This document shows, in pieces, positions 8,805-16,330 of a stretch of DNA of 64,000 bases (position 1 is its first letter; every line of letters begins with the position of its first letter). Both the position numbers and the translations under genes were made by a program. The notes under the pieces were generated by a model. It was given only the letters and a program-made list of their open reading frames with translations, did no database searches and had not been told where the DNA came from. This stretch comes from Palsa-744 sp963734815 (lineage in GTDB: Bacteria; Actinomycetota; Thermoleophilia; Solirubrobacterales; Solirubrobacteraceae): contig CAVTIH010000002.1 of assembly GCA_963734815.1 (NCBI GenBank), positions 1,302,001 to 1,366,000 on the forward strand. Reading direction: 5' to 3'.

Positions 8805-9835
8805 GCGGGGTCCTTCCAGCGCAGCGCCTCGTCCAGGCGCCCCTCTGCCATCAACTCCTTGAGGCGCGCGATCCGCATGAATCGCGACCCCTTGAAGTCG
8901 GCGATGTCCAGCCCGTTGTCGCGGTAGGCCGCGAGCATCTGCTCGGCGCTCGCGCGCACCGTCCACTTCGGGTGCAGCTCGGGAAACGCCCGCTGCAGCT
9001 TGGCGAAGCTGACGCGGTAGCTGCGCTTGTCGGGGCCGGCGCCGTCGGCAAAGGCGATTCGCGACCCGGGAACGGTCTCCTCGACGATCTGGGCGATGTC
9101 GCGGATCCGGTAGTTCTCCTCGTCGGCGCCCACGTTGAAGGCCTCGCAATGCACCTGCTCCCGAGACGCCTGCATCAGCCCGAGGAAGGCGCGCGAGATG
9201 TCTTCGATGTGCACCAGCGGCCGCCACGGCGTGCCGTCGCTCTGCATCAGCACCTCGCCGGTGGCAAACGCGAAGGCGGTGAGGTTGTTGACGACGAGAT
9301 CGCCCCGGTGGCGCGGGGAGAGGCCGTGGGCGGTGGCGTTGCGCAGGAAGGTCGGGCTGAAGGAGTCGTCGGCAAGCGCTCCGATGTCGCGCTCGGCCAG
9401 CACCTTCGACTCGCCGTAGGGGGTCACCGGGTTGAACTCGGCGGTCTCGTCGATCCAATCCTGGCCGGCGGCGCCGTAGAGGCTGCAGGAGGAAGCAAAC
9501 AGAAAGCGCCCGACCCCCGCCTGCTTGGCGGCTCGGGCGAGAGACACCGAGGCACGGTGGTTGATCGCGAAGGTGCAATCGGGGTTGAGATCGCCCACCG
9601 GGTCGTTGGAGAGGGCGGCGAGGTGGACGACCGCGTCGAAGCCGTCAAGGTCGGAGGGCCCCACGTCGCGGACGTCCTTGCGGATGCTCGACACCGCCGG
9701 CGCGCGATCCTCACCGAAGTCGCAGCCCTCATACATGCGGGTGTCGAGGCCTACCACCTCGTGTCCGGCCGCGCCGAAGAGCGGGACCAGGACGGACCCG
9801 ATGTAACCGTGGTGGCCGCTGACGAGAACGCGCAT
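8789..9835 (-). CDS. NAD-dependent epimerase/dehydratase of nucleotide sugars
   Basis: 348 residues, extended SDR fold. GHHGYIG at residues 7-13 is the dinucleotide motif; HLAALSNDPVGD, SSCSLYG and PYGESK supply the Asn/Ser/Tyr-Lys catalytic set. The substrate is probably the CDP-4-keto-6-deoxyhexose made by the neighbours, as a C3/C5 epimerase or 4-reductase step, but motifs alone do not decide. The ATG at 9835 fits the Rossmann start exactly; an upstream in-frame ATG at 9892 adds residues without family character. Convergent with the dehydratase (16-bp overlap). Confidence 0.8.
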   Translation of the reverse strand: MRVLVSGHHGYIGSVLVPLFGAAGHEVVGLDTRMYEGCDFGEDRAPAVSSIRKDVRDVGPSDLDGFDAVVHLAALSNDPVGDLNPDCTFAINHRASVSLARAAKQAGVGRFLFASSCSLYGAAGQDWIDETAEFNPVTPYGESKVLAERDIGALADDSFSPTFLRNATAHGLSPRHRGDLVVNNLTAFAFATGEVLMQSDGTPWRPLVHIEDISRAFLGLMQASREQVHCEAFNVGADEENYRIRDIAQIVEETVPGSRIAFADGAGPDKRSYRVSFAKLQRAFPELHPKWTVRASAEQMLAAYRDNGLDIADFKGSRFMRIARLKELMAEGRLDEALRWKDPAQMPA

Positions 9836-9970
9836 GAGATCAACCTTCGGCCCGAATGCGATCGTGCTCGAAGGCGGGGGCAGTCTACCCAACAGCGATA
9901 TTGAGGGAAGCGGAGCGGCTCGCCGCGAAGCCTGTCGGCATGCCTCATTTACTGATTTGTTTCCGACTAC

Positions 9971-10000
9971 TTGACATTGCTGGCCCGTTCCGCCTAGGAT
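9971..10000 (+). promoter_or_regulatory. Sigma-70-type promoter of the CmoB-like methyltransferase
   Basis: TTGACA (9971-9976), 18-nt spacer, TAGGAT (9995-10000). The -10 ends 6 nt before the ATG at 10007, so transcription should begin at or next to the start codon: a probable leaderless mRNA. No Shine-Dalgarno sequence fits between. Confidence 0.7.
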
Positions 10001-10006
10001 CGAAGG

Positions 10007-10792
10007 ATGGCCACCGATGCCGACACCCTGCCGCGCTCACCCGCCGAGATCGAGTGGTGGCACCAGATCGAGCTGCCCGGCGGCTACGTCACCCCGGGTC
10101 CGGATCGGTCCGCCGCGAAGCTCGCCGCGCTGCATCTACCCAACCTGACGGGCAAGACGGTGCTCGACGTGGGAGCCAACAACGGCTACTTCTCCTTCGC
10201 CGCGGAGCGGCTGGGGGCATCGCGGGTGCTGGCGGCAGACTCCTCCTCGTGGGCGTGGTGTCCCCCGCATGGCAAAGACGGCTTCGAGTACGCCCGCAAA
10301 GCGCTGGGCTCCCACGTGGAGGACATCGACGTCGAGGTGCTCGACCTCTCGCCGGAGACCGTAGGCAAGTTCGACGTGGTTCTGTTCCTCGGCATCCTCT
10401 ACCACATGCGCCACCCGCTGCTGGCGCTCGAACGAGTCGCCGAGGTCACAAACGAGCTGCTCGTGATGGAGACGCTGGTGGATCTGACGTTCATGCGGAC
10501 GCCGGCGGCGGCGTTCTATCCGTGGGCGCTGTACGGGGAGGAGTCGAATTGGTGGGGTCCCAACCGCGCCGCGGTGGTGGGCATGCTGCGCAGCGTCGGC
10601 TTCGAGCGGGTCGCCGCATATCCCGAAAAGCGGTTTGCCAAGGCGCGGCTGGCGGGCATCCCGGAGCGTGCGCGCACCGGCGCGAAGTGGACGGTCACAC
10701 CTCCGAGCGGCTCGCGTGTGCGGATGGTGAGGGATCTCGCCAAAAGCGCCCTCACGCAGGGTCGTCTCGTGACCCACGCCTGGAAGCCCTAG
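10007..10792 (+). CDS. CmoB-like (DUF1698) SAM-dependent methyltransferase
   Basis: 261 residues. IEWWHQIELPGG near the N-terminus, the SAM motif VLDVGANNGYFSF (about residue 50), and FLGILYHMRHPLLAL are features shared with CmoB, the tRNA uridine-34 carboxymethyltransferase. Such CmoB-like proteins also occur in glycan clusters as stand-alone methyltransferases, and this one closes the sugar region with no CmoA beside it. A role in glycan O-methylation is as likely as tRNA modification. It has its own consensus promoter with a leaderless-type start and is followed by a hairpin terminator. Confidence 0.7.
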   Translation: MATDADTLPRSPAEIEWWHQIELPGGYVTPGPDRSAAKLAALHLPNLTGKTVLDVGANNGYFSFAAERLGASRVLAADSSSWAWCPPHGKDGFEYARKALGSHVEDIDVEVLDLSPETVGKFDVVLFLGILYHMRHPLLALERVAEVTNELLVMETLVDLTFMRTPAAAFYPWALYGEESNWWGPNRAAVVGMLRSVGFERVAAYPEKRFAKARLAGIPERARTGAKWTVTPPSGSRVRMVRDLAKSALTQGRLVTHAWKP

Positions 10793-10803
10793 CGACAGGG
10801 CTG

Positions 10804-10831
10804 CTTGCCGCGGCGGAGAGGCTGCGGCAAG
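10804..10831 (+). terminator. Hairpin after the CmoB-like gene
   Basis: CTTGCCGC (10804-10811) pairs perfectly with GCGGCAAG (10824-10831) around a 12-nt loop, starting 12 nt after the stop codon. There is no U-tract, as is common at high GC. Terminator function is inferred. Confidence 0.5.
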
Positions 10832-10916
10832 ACCCTCACACGAAGGACCGCCTCCACTGCGCAGCGAGACCTTCGCACGCGACCGTAGCGGGGACCTTCA
10901 CACGCGACCTTACAAT
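10831..10916 (+). promoter_or_regulatory. ileS upstream region: direct repeats and -10 box
   Basis: Copies of GACCTTC(A/G)CACGCGACC lie at 10868-10884 and 10893-10909 (25 bp apart, one mismatch), with a weaker partial copy at 10831-10842. They run straight into a -10-like TACAAT (10911-10916), 9 nt before the GTG of ileS. The repeats look like binding sites next to a promoter. No T-box antiterminator signature is present. Confidence 0.4.
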
Positions 10917-10925
10917 GGGCCGCCC

Positions 10926-13900
10926 GTGACGACTGCCCCCCGACACCCGCTCCTACCGCCGCGCAAGGTGGACCCCCACCAGGCGCTGCCGGCGATGGAG
11001 CTCCAGGTATTGGCACGCTGGCGCGAGCGCGAGGTGTTTGCGCAGTCGCTACAGATGCGCGAGGGGGCGGAGCCATGGGTCTTCTACGAGGGGCCGCCCA
11101 CCGCCAATGGCCGCCCGGGGGCCCACCACGTGCTGTCGCGCGTGTTCAAGGACATCTACCCGCGCTACAAGACGATGTGCGGCCACCGTGTGGAGCGCAA
11201 GGGCGGCTGGGACTGCCATGGGCTGCCCGTGGAGATCGCGGTGGAGCAGAAGCTGGGGATCAACAGCAAGCACGAGATCGAGAACATCGTCGGGATCGAG
11301 GAGTTCAACCGCCAGTGCCGCGAGTCGGTGTTTGAGTACCTGGAGGAGTGGAACCGCCTCACGGAGCGGATCGGCTTCTGGATTGACCTCGACCACGCCT
11401 ACCGCACGCTCGATGAGAGCTACATCGAGTCGGTGTGGTGGGCGCTCGCGGAGATCCACCGGCGGGGGCTGCTGTACGAGGGGCACAAGGTGGTGCCGTA
11501 CTGCTACCGCTGCGGCACGGCGCTCTCCTCACATGAGGTGGCACTGGGGTATCAAGACGTGGTCGATCCGTCGGTGTATGTGCGACTGCCGGTGATCGCC
11601 CCCGCCGCACCGCTGCGGGAGGGGGACGCGCTGCTGATCTGGACGACCACACCGTGGACTCTGCCAGGCAACGTGGCGGTGGCGGTGGGACCGGGGATCG
11701 AGTACGTGCGGGCGCGATCGGGAGGCGAGACATTGATCCTCGCGGCCGCGCTTGTGGAGCGGGTTTTGGGTGAGGGCGCGGAGATCCTCGATCGGCTTCC
11801 CGGCACCCAGCTCCTCGGCGGCTGCTACGGGGGTCCGATTTTCGTCTTGAACGACCGCGAGCCGGGTGGCTTTCCGATCATCGCCGCTGACTTTGTCACC
11901 ACCGATGACGGAACCGGCCTCGTGCACATCGCGCCGGCGTTTGGCGAGGACGACTTCAACGCCGCGGCGGCCTCGCCCGAGGCGCCGTTCGACCCTCGCG
12001 ACCCTCACAGCCTCTACAACCCCGTCAAGCCCGACGGCACCTATGACCAGCGCGTGCGCGATCGCGATGGGCGTCAATTCGAGGGGCGCGTCAAGGACGC
12101 GGCGCTCACAGAGGAGTTGATCGCAGACCTCGACGCGCGCGGGCTGCTGTTCAAGCGTGAGGAGTACGAGCACTCCTACCCCCACTGCTGGCGCTGCGGC
12201 ACGCCGCTGATCTACTACGCCAAGCCCTCCTGGTACATCGCGACCTCCAAGGTACGCGAGCGGATGCTGGCGGCCAACGAGACCGTCGCGTGGCACCCGC
12301 CGCACATCAAGCACGGCCGTTTCGGCGACTGGCTTTCCAACAACGTCGACTGGGCGCTCTCGCGCGAGCGCTACTGGGGCACGCCGCTGCCGGTGTGGCG
12401 CTGCGGCGCCGGGCACATCCGCGTGATCGGCTCGTTCGCGGAGCTGGAGGGGCTCTCGGGCACCGCGCTCGCCGACCACCATCGCCCGTACGTGGATGAG
12501 GTCGTGCTCCCCTGCCCGCACGCGGCCGGCGGGGGGGCGCCGTGCGGTGAGCCGATGCGACGCGTCCCCGAGGTGATCGACGTGTGGTTTGACTCCGGTG
12601 CGATGCCGTTCGCCCAGCACCACATCCCGTTCTCCGGGAAAGGCGAGGAGGAGGGAAAGGAGATGGAGGAGGGGGAGGGGCACGTGGATGGCGTCGAGAG
12701 CCTGGTGGTGCGGGCCGAGCGCTTCACGGCCGACCCTGCGCGCTTCCCCGCGGACTTCATCTGTGAGGCGCTCGACCAGACACGCGGCTGGTTTTACTCG
12801 CTGCTCGCGGTCTCCACGCTGCTGTTCGACACCGCCCCCTACCGCAACGTGGTGTGCCTCGGGCTGATCCTCGACGGCGACGGCCAGAAGATGTCGAAGT
12901 CGCGCGGCAACACCGTGGATCCCGCACAGGTGCTCGACAAGTACGGGGCGGACGCCTTCCGCTGGTACTTCTTCACCGCCAAGCAGCCGTGGGACGGCTA
13001 CCGCTTCTCCGAAGAGGCGATCGGCGAGGGCGTGCGCCTGTTCCTGAAGCAGCTGTGGAGCACCTACTTCTTCTACGTGCTGTACGCGCACGCCAACGAG
13101 GACACGCTGAGCGGACTTCCCGCCGAGCCCTCCACAGGGAAGCCGGGCGCGGGGGATCGGCCGGCCGAGGAGCCAGGCGCTACGGCAGAGGGCGCGGGGG
13201 ATCGGTCAGGCGAGGAGTCGGGTGCTCCGAGAAGTGGCGCGGAGGACGACCTCGACCGCTGGGCGCTCTCGCGCACGGCCGCCACCGCCGAGCGCGTGGC
13301 CGAGCGCCTCGACGCCTACGACGCGACCGCTGCCGGGCGGGCGATCGCCGAGTTGGTGGACGAGCTCTCCAACTGGTATGTGCGCCGCTCGCGCCGGCGC
13401 TTCTGGGACGGCGATCCGGCCGCGTTCCGCACGCTGCGCAGCTGCCTGCTGACGATCGCCAAGCTGCTGGCGCCCTTCTGCCCGTTTGTCGCCGATGAGA
13501 TCTACGACAACCTCGACGGAACGCTTGAGAGCGTGCACCTCTGCGACTTTCCCGCCGGAGAGGCGCTGCCCGCGCGAGACCGCGAGCTGGAGGAGGCGAT
13601 GGCGATCGCGCGCGAGACCGTGCGCCTCGGCCTCGGCGCGCGCGGGCAAGCGAAGATCAAGGTGCGCCAACCGCTTGCCGAGGCCGTGGTGGTCGCGGCC
13701 GGTCGCGAGCGCGCCTCAATCGAGCGGCTCGTCGACGTGGTGCGCGAGGAGCTCAACGTGCGCCGCGTGCGCTTCGTCGCCGGCGCCGAGGAGCTGGGGC
13801 GCTACGAGGTGAAGGCCAACTACCGCCGCCTCGGCCCGCTGTTCGGCAGGGAGATGCCGCTCGTCGCCGAGGCGATCGCGGCGCTGGACCCCGCGCGGGT

Positions 13901-14387
13901 GGCGGCGGCGGTGCTGGCCGAAACGGGGATGCTGGGAGCCGCCAACGGCGAGGCCGGTCTCGGCATCTCGGTCGGGGGTCGCGAGCACACGCTCACCGCG
14001 GAGGACGTGATCCTCACGATGCTGGCCCCCGACGGCTACAGCGTCGAGCGCGAGGGCGCCCATGCGGTCGCGCTGGAGCTGGCGATCGACGACGACCTGC
14101 GCCGCGAGGGCCGCGCGCGGGAGGTCGTGCACGCCGTGCAGTCCGCGCGCAAGAGCGCCGGCCTCGCCGTCGAGGACCGGATCGGGCTTGCCCTGTCGGG
14201 TGACCCGGCGCTACTCGACGCCGCCGCCTCCCACCGCGACTACCTGGTGGGCGAGACACTTGCGGTGGCGCTCCACCTCGGCGACGGGCCGCTACCGCCC
14301 GAGATGGCATCCCTCGCGGAGATGAGCCACACCGAGCAGACCGAGATCGACGGCCTGAAGCTTCGGATCGCACTGCAGCAGACCTGA
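10926..14387 (+). CDS. ileS: Isoleucyl-tRNA synthetase
   Basis: 1153 residues, class Ia synthetase that charges tRNA-Ile, cytoplasmic. The HIGH-equivalent is HHVL at 67-70 within PPTANGRPGAHH; an editing (CP1) domain follows, and KMSKS lies at about 655-659 (QKMSKSRGN). The length and the extra C-terminal domain (KANYRRLGPLFG, DDDLRREGRAREV) fit the eukaryote-like IleS2 branch, often linked to mupirocin tolerance. Two low-complexity insertions stand out: an acidic one at about 571-590 and a Gly/Ala/Glu linker at about 726-772 built on a 45-bp in-frame repeat (GAGDRPAEEPGA / GAGDRSGEESGA). Start GTG at 10926, probably leaderless. Confidence 0.95.
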   Translation: MTTAPRHPLLPPRKVDPHQALPAMELQVLARWREREVFAQSLQMREGAEPWVFYEGPPTANGRPGAHHVLSRVFKDIYPRYKTMCGHRVERKGGWDCHGLPVEIAVEQKLGINSKHEIENIVGIEEFNRQCRESVFEYLEEWNRLTERIGFWIDLDHAYRTLDESYIESVWWALAEIHRRGLLYEGHKVVPYCYRCGTALSSHEVALGYQDVVDPSVYVRLPVIAPAAPLREGDALLIWTTTPWTLPGNVAVAVGPGIEYVRARSGGETLILAAALVERVLGEGAEILDRLPGTQLLGGCYGGPIFVLNDREPGGFPIIAADFVTTDDGTGLVHIAPAFGEDDFNAAAASPEAPFDPRDPHSLYNPVKPDGTYDQRVRDRDGRQFEGRVKDAALTEELIADLDARGLLFKREEYEHSYPHCWRCGTPLIYYAKPSWYIATSKVRERMLAANETVAWHPPHIKHGRFGDWLSNNVDWALSRERYWGTPLPVWRCGAGHIRVIGSFAELEGLSGTALADHHRPYVDEVVLPCPHAAGGGAPCGEPMRRVPEVIDVWFDSGAMPFAQHHIPFSGKGEEEGKEMEEGEGHVDGVESLVVRAERFTADPARFPADFICEALDQTRGWFYSLLAVSTLLFDTAPYRNVVCLGLILDGDGQKMSKSRGNTVDPAQVLDKYGADAFRWYFFTAKQPWDGYRFSEEAIGEGVRLFLKQLWSTYFFYVLYAHANEDTLSGLPAEPSTGKPGAGDRPAEEPGATAEGAGDRSGEESGAPRSGAEDDLDRWALSRTAATAERVAERLDAYDATAAGRAIAELVDELSNWYVRRSRRRFWDGDPAAFRTLRSCLLTIAKLLAPFCPFVADEIYDNLDGTLESVHLCDFPAGEALPARDRELEEAMAIARETVRLGLGARGQAKIKVRQPLAEAVVVAAGRERASIERLVDVVREELNVRRVRFVAGAEELGRYEVKANYRRLGPLFGREMPLVAEAIAALDPARVAAAVLAETGMLGAANGEAGLGISVGGREHTLTAEDVILTMLAPDGYSVEREGAHAVALELAIDDDLRREGRAREVVHAVQSARKSAGLAVEDRIGLALSGDPALLDAAASHRDYLVGETLAVALHLGDGPLPPEMASLAEMSHTEQTEIDGLKLRIALQQT

Positions 14388-14442
14388 CCGCCTCGGCCCA
14401 GCCGCCGCGCCCGCCGAAGAGTTACGAGCCCATCCCGGCGCA

Positions 14443-14457
14443 GCCCCCTTGGGGGGC
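14443..14457. terminator. GC hairpin between ileS and trxA
   Basis: GCCCCC-TTG-GGGGGC between the convergent ileS and trxA stops could end both transcripts. The stem is only 6 bp and there is no T-run, so confidence is modest. Confidence 0.4.
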
Positions 14458-14498
14458 GGAGCCCATCGAAGATCTTTGCTTCTTCCCAGCTTGGCCCC

Positions 14499-14825
14499 TC
14501 AGGCCAGCGCCGGCTCCAGCTCGGACTCGATCTTCTTCTTCGGGTAGGCGCCCACCACCGTCTTGACCGGCTGACCAGCCTTGAAAAGGATCATCGTTGG
14601 GATCGACAGCACCTGGAAGCTCGCCGCCGTCTGCTGGTTCTCGTCGACGTTCAGCTTCACGATCCGCAGGTCCTCGCGCTCCTGAGCGATCTCCTCGAGC
14701 ACGGGCCCAACCACGCGGCACGGCCCGCACCACGGTGCCCAGAAGTCCACCAGCACCGGGGTCTGCGATTCGATGACCTCGGCCTGGAAGTTGTTGTCGG
14801 TGACTTCGCTCAAACTGCCCGCCAT
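14499..14825 (-). CDS. trxA: Thioredoxin
   Basis: 108 residues, the canonical thioredoxin length. The active site WCGPC has its cysteines at 33 and 36 inside VDFWAPWCGPC; the cis-proline lies in SIPTMILFKAG. It is a cytoplasmic dithiol reductant for ribonucleotide reductase, peroxiredoxins and other targets. The ATG at 14825 is preceded on the minus strand by a good Shine-Dalgarno (AAAGGAG), unlike many neighbours, which look leaderless. Monocistronic as far as the window shows; convergent with ileS. Confidence 0.96.
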   Translation of the reverse strand: MAGSLSEVTDNNFQAEVIESQTPVLVDFWAPWCGPCRVVGPVLEEIAQEREDLRIVKLNVDENQQTAASFQVLSIPTMILFKAGQPVKTVVGAYPKKKIESELEPALA

Positions 14826-14864
14826 GGGGGGTCTCCTTTGCTTGCTGCTCGATGTACTCCTAAT

Positions 14865-14870
14865 ACTATA
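14865..14870 (-). promoter_or_regulatory. Possible -10 box of trxA
   Basis: TATAGT on the minus strand, about 40 nt before the trxA ATG, in the most AT-rich stretch nearby (TTTGTATAGTATT). No -35 match is visible at the usual distance, so this is a weak call. Confidence 0.35.
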
Positions 14871-14909
14871 CAAAGTGTAGTGGGTCGCGGGAGCGGCGGG
14901 GATGCGCAA

Positions 14910-15276
14910 ACTCGGTGGGCGGGGAGCAGCGCCGGCACGCGCCGTGCGGCAGCGTCGCTGCGCACGCCGGCGAGGCGTGTCTCCCACTGGGAGCGCAGCT
15001 CACCCACGGCCGTCATGAGCCTGCCGGTGGTCTCGCCCGAGGTGGCCACGACATCTGCAAACCAGCTCACCCAAGGATCCACGAGCGGGCTGGTTCCCCC
15101 GACCCAGCCCTGTACGTCCCGCGCGCCGCCGATCAGGTGTGCCGGACGGTGGCCTCGGCCAGGCGGATGCGCCGCTCGACAAGCGGTGCGGGCACCCACG
15201 CTGCCACGGCACGGCCATTCCACTGGATTCCGACCTCACGTCCGGCGGCGCCCAGATCCTTCGGTAACTGCTCCAT
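14910..15276 (-). pseudogene. Remnant of a Fic-family gene lacking its catalytic core
   Basis: From the ATG at 15276 the first 47 codons read like a Fic N-terminus (GREVGIQWNGRAVAAWVPAPL, ERRIRLAEATVRH) and stop at a TGA (15133-15135). In the next frame the sequence resumes as a typical Fic C-terminal region: DPWVSWFADVV, LRSQWETRL, GVRSDAAARRVPALL. The whole central Fic domain, including the HPFxxGNGR AMP-transfer motif, is missing, so an intact gene of about 370 codons is reduced to two ends joined out of frame. A -10-like TATCCT lies 7 nt before the ATG. Family recognition is by pattern only. The rest of 14826-15420 holds nothing else I can support. Confidence 0.5.
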
Positions 15277-15420
15277 TTACAGAAGGATAGGGCAAAAGGC
15301 TTCTGAAAAGATAGGGTGCCGATCGCTGCCGTCCGGACCCCGACCTCACTGGAACTTCACGGGCCAATGCTCAAAACACAACCCCGAGATGTTGTCAAGG
15401 CGCCAACCATTTTGGCGATA

Positions 15421-16218
15421 TCAAGTCGCGTCGCCGAACAGGTCACCCGCGCCGTCGAGTCGGCTGGATACCGCGGGCGCATACCCGCTCGGCGGCTGGG
15501 CGCCGAAGCGGAGTTTGGGCACCAGCCACATAGCCTCGGCGGCGATCTGCCAAGACATCTTGCTGGTGCCGCGCTGTCGGTCGCGGAACACGATCGGCAC
15601 CTCCACCACGTGAAAGCCGGCGCGCACCGCGCGGTAGGTGAGCTCCACCTGGAAGGCATACCCCTGCGAGCGCACGCTGTCGAAGTGGATCGCTTCCAGC
15701 ACCTCGCGGCGAAAGCACTTGAAGCCGCCCGTCAGGTCGCGCACGCTCAGGCCAAGCACCAGGCGCGCGTAGGTCGAGCCGCCCTGGCTGATGACCCGCC
15801 GCAAGAGGCCCCAGTCCCGCACCCCCCCACCGGGGACGTAGCGGGAGCCGAGCGCGAGGTCGGCGCCGTCGGCGATCGCCTGCAACAGGCGGGGCAGGTC
15901 GGCGGGGTCGTGGGAGAAATCGCTGTCCATCTCCATTACGTACGCCGCCCCGTGCTCCAGCGCGTGCGCGAAGCCGGCGAGGTAGGCGGGGCCGATCCCT
16001 TCCTTGGTCGTGCGGTGCAGCGCCCTCACCCACGCGTGCTCCGCCGCCAGCCGGTCGGCTATTTCACCCGTGCCGTCGGGCGAGCCATCATCGACGATCA
16101 GCACGCGGTACTCAGCGCAGCGAGCACGCGCCAGCGCCTCGCCAGCGGCGGCCACGATCGCCTCGATGTTCTCGGCCTCGTTGTAGGTGGGCAGTATGAG
16201 CCAGGCGGTGCCGTCCAC
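15421..16218 (-). CDS. Polyprenol-phosphate mannosyltransferase (DPM1/Ppm-like)
   Basis: 265 residues, GT2 family. LILPTYNEAENI opens the fold; VLIVDDGSPDGT and the metal-binding EMDSDFSHDP match dolichol/polyprenol-phosphate mannose synthases. GGGVRDWGLLRRVIS and DLTGGFKCFRREVL are the family's acceptor-side motifs. It transfers mannose from GDP-mannose to polyprenyl phosphate at the membrane, supplying GT-C transferases such as the GT39-like protein at 41238-43061. There is no C-terminal membrane domain, so it is a soluble or peripheral type. About 45 C-terminal residues past the fold are low complexity. Confidence 0.88.
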   Translation of the reverse strand: MDGTAWLILPTYNEAENIEAIVAAAGEALARARCAEYRVLIVDDGSPDGTGEIADRLAAEHAWVRALHRTTKEGIGPAYLAGFAHALEHGAAYVMEMDSDFSHDPADLPRLLQAIADGADLALGSRYVPGGGVRDWGLLRRVISQGGSTYARLVLGLSVRDLTGGFKCFRREVLEAIHFDSVRSQGYAFQVELTYRAVRAGFHVVEVPIVFRDRQRGTSKMSWQIAAEAMWLVPKLRFGAQPPSGYAPAVSSRLDGAGDLFGDAT

Positions 16219-16330
16219 TGAGGCCCCCTACCCTAGAGCCTCGAGGCGCAGACCGGCTCCACCAGCCGGCCGCCGCGCCAGTGAGGAGTCGAGACCGCGC
16301 GCGCTGAGCGGGTAGGGCACTCTTACGCAC

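Noticed and set aside
10793..10925. T-box riboswitch before ileS
   Set aside because: No TGGNACCGCG-like antiterminator sequence and too little room upstream of the -10 box.
14810..15223. Intact 137-codon gene upstream of trxA
   Set aside because: Its middle looks like a Fic C-terminus but both ends are out of context and it runs into the trxA start; treated as part of the pseudogene.
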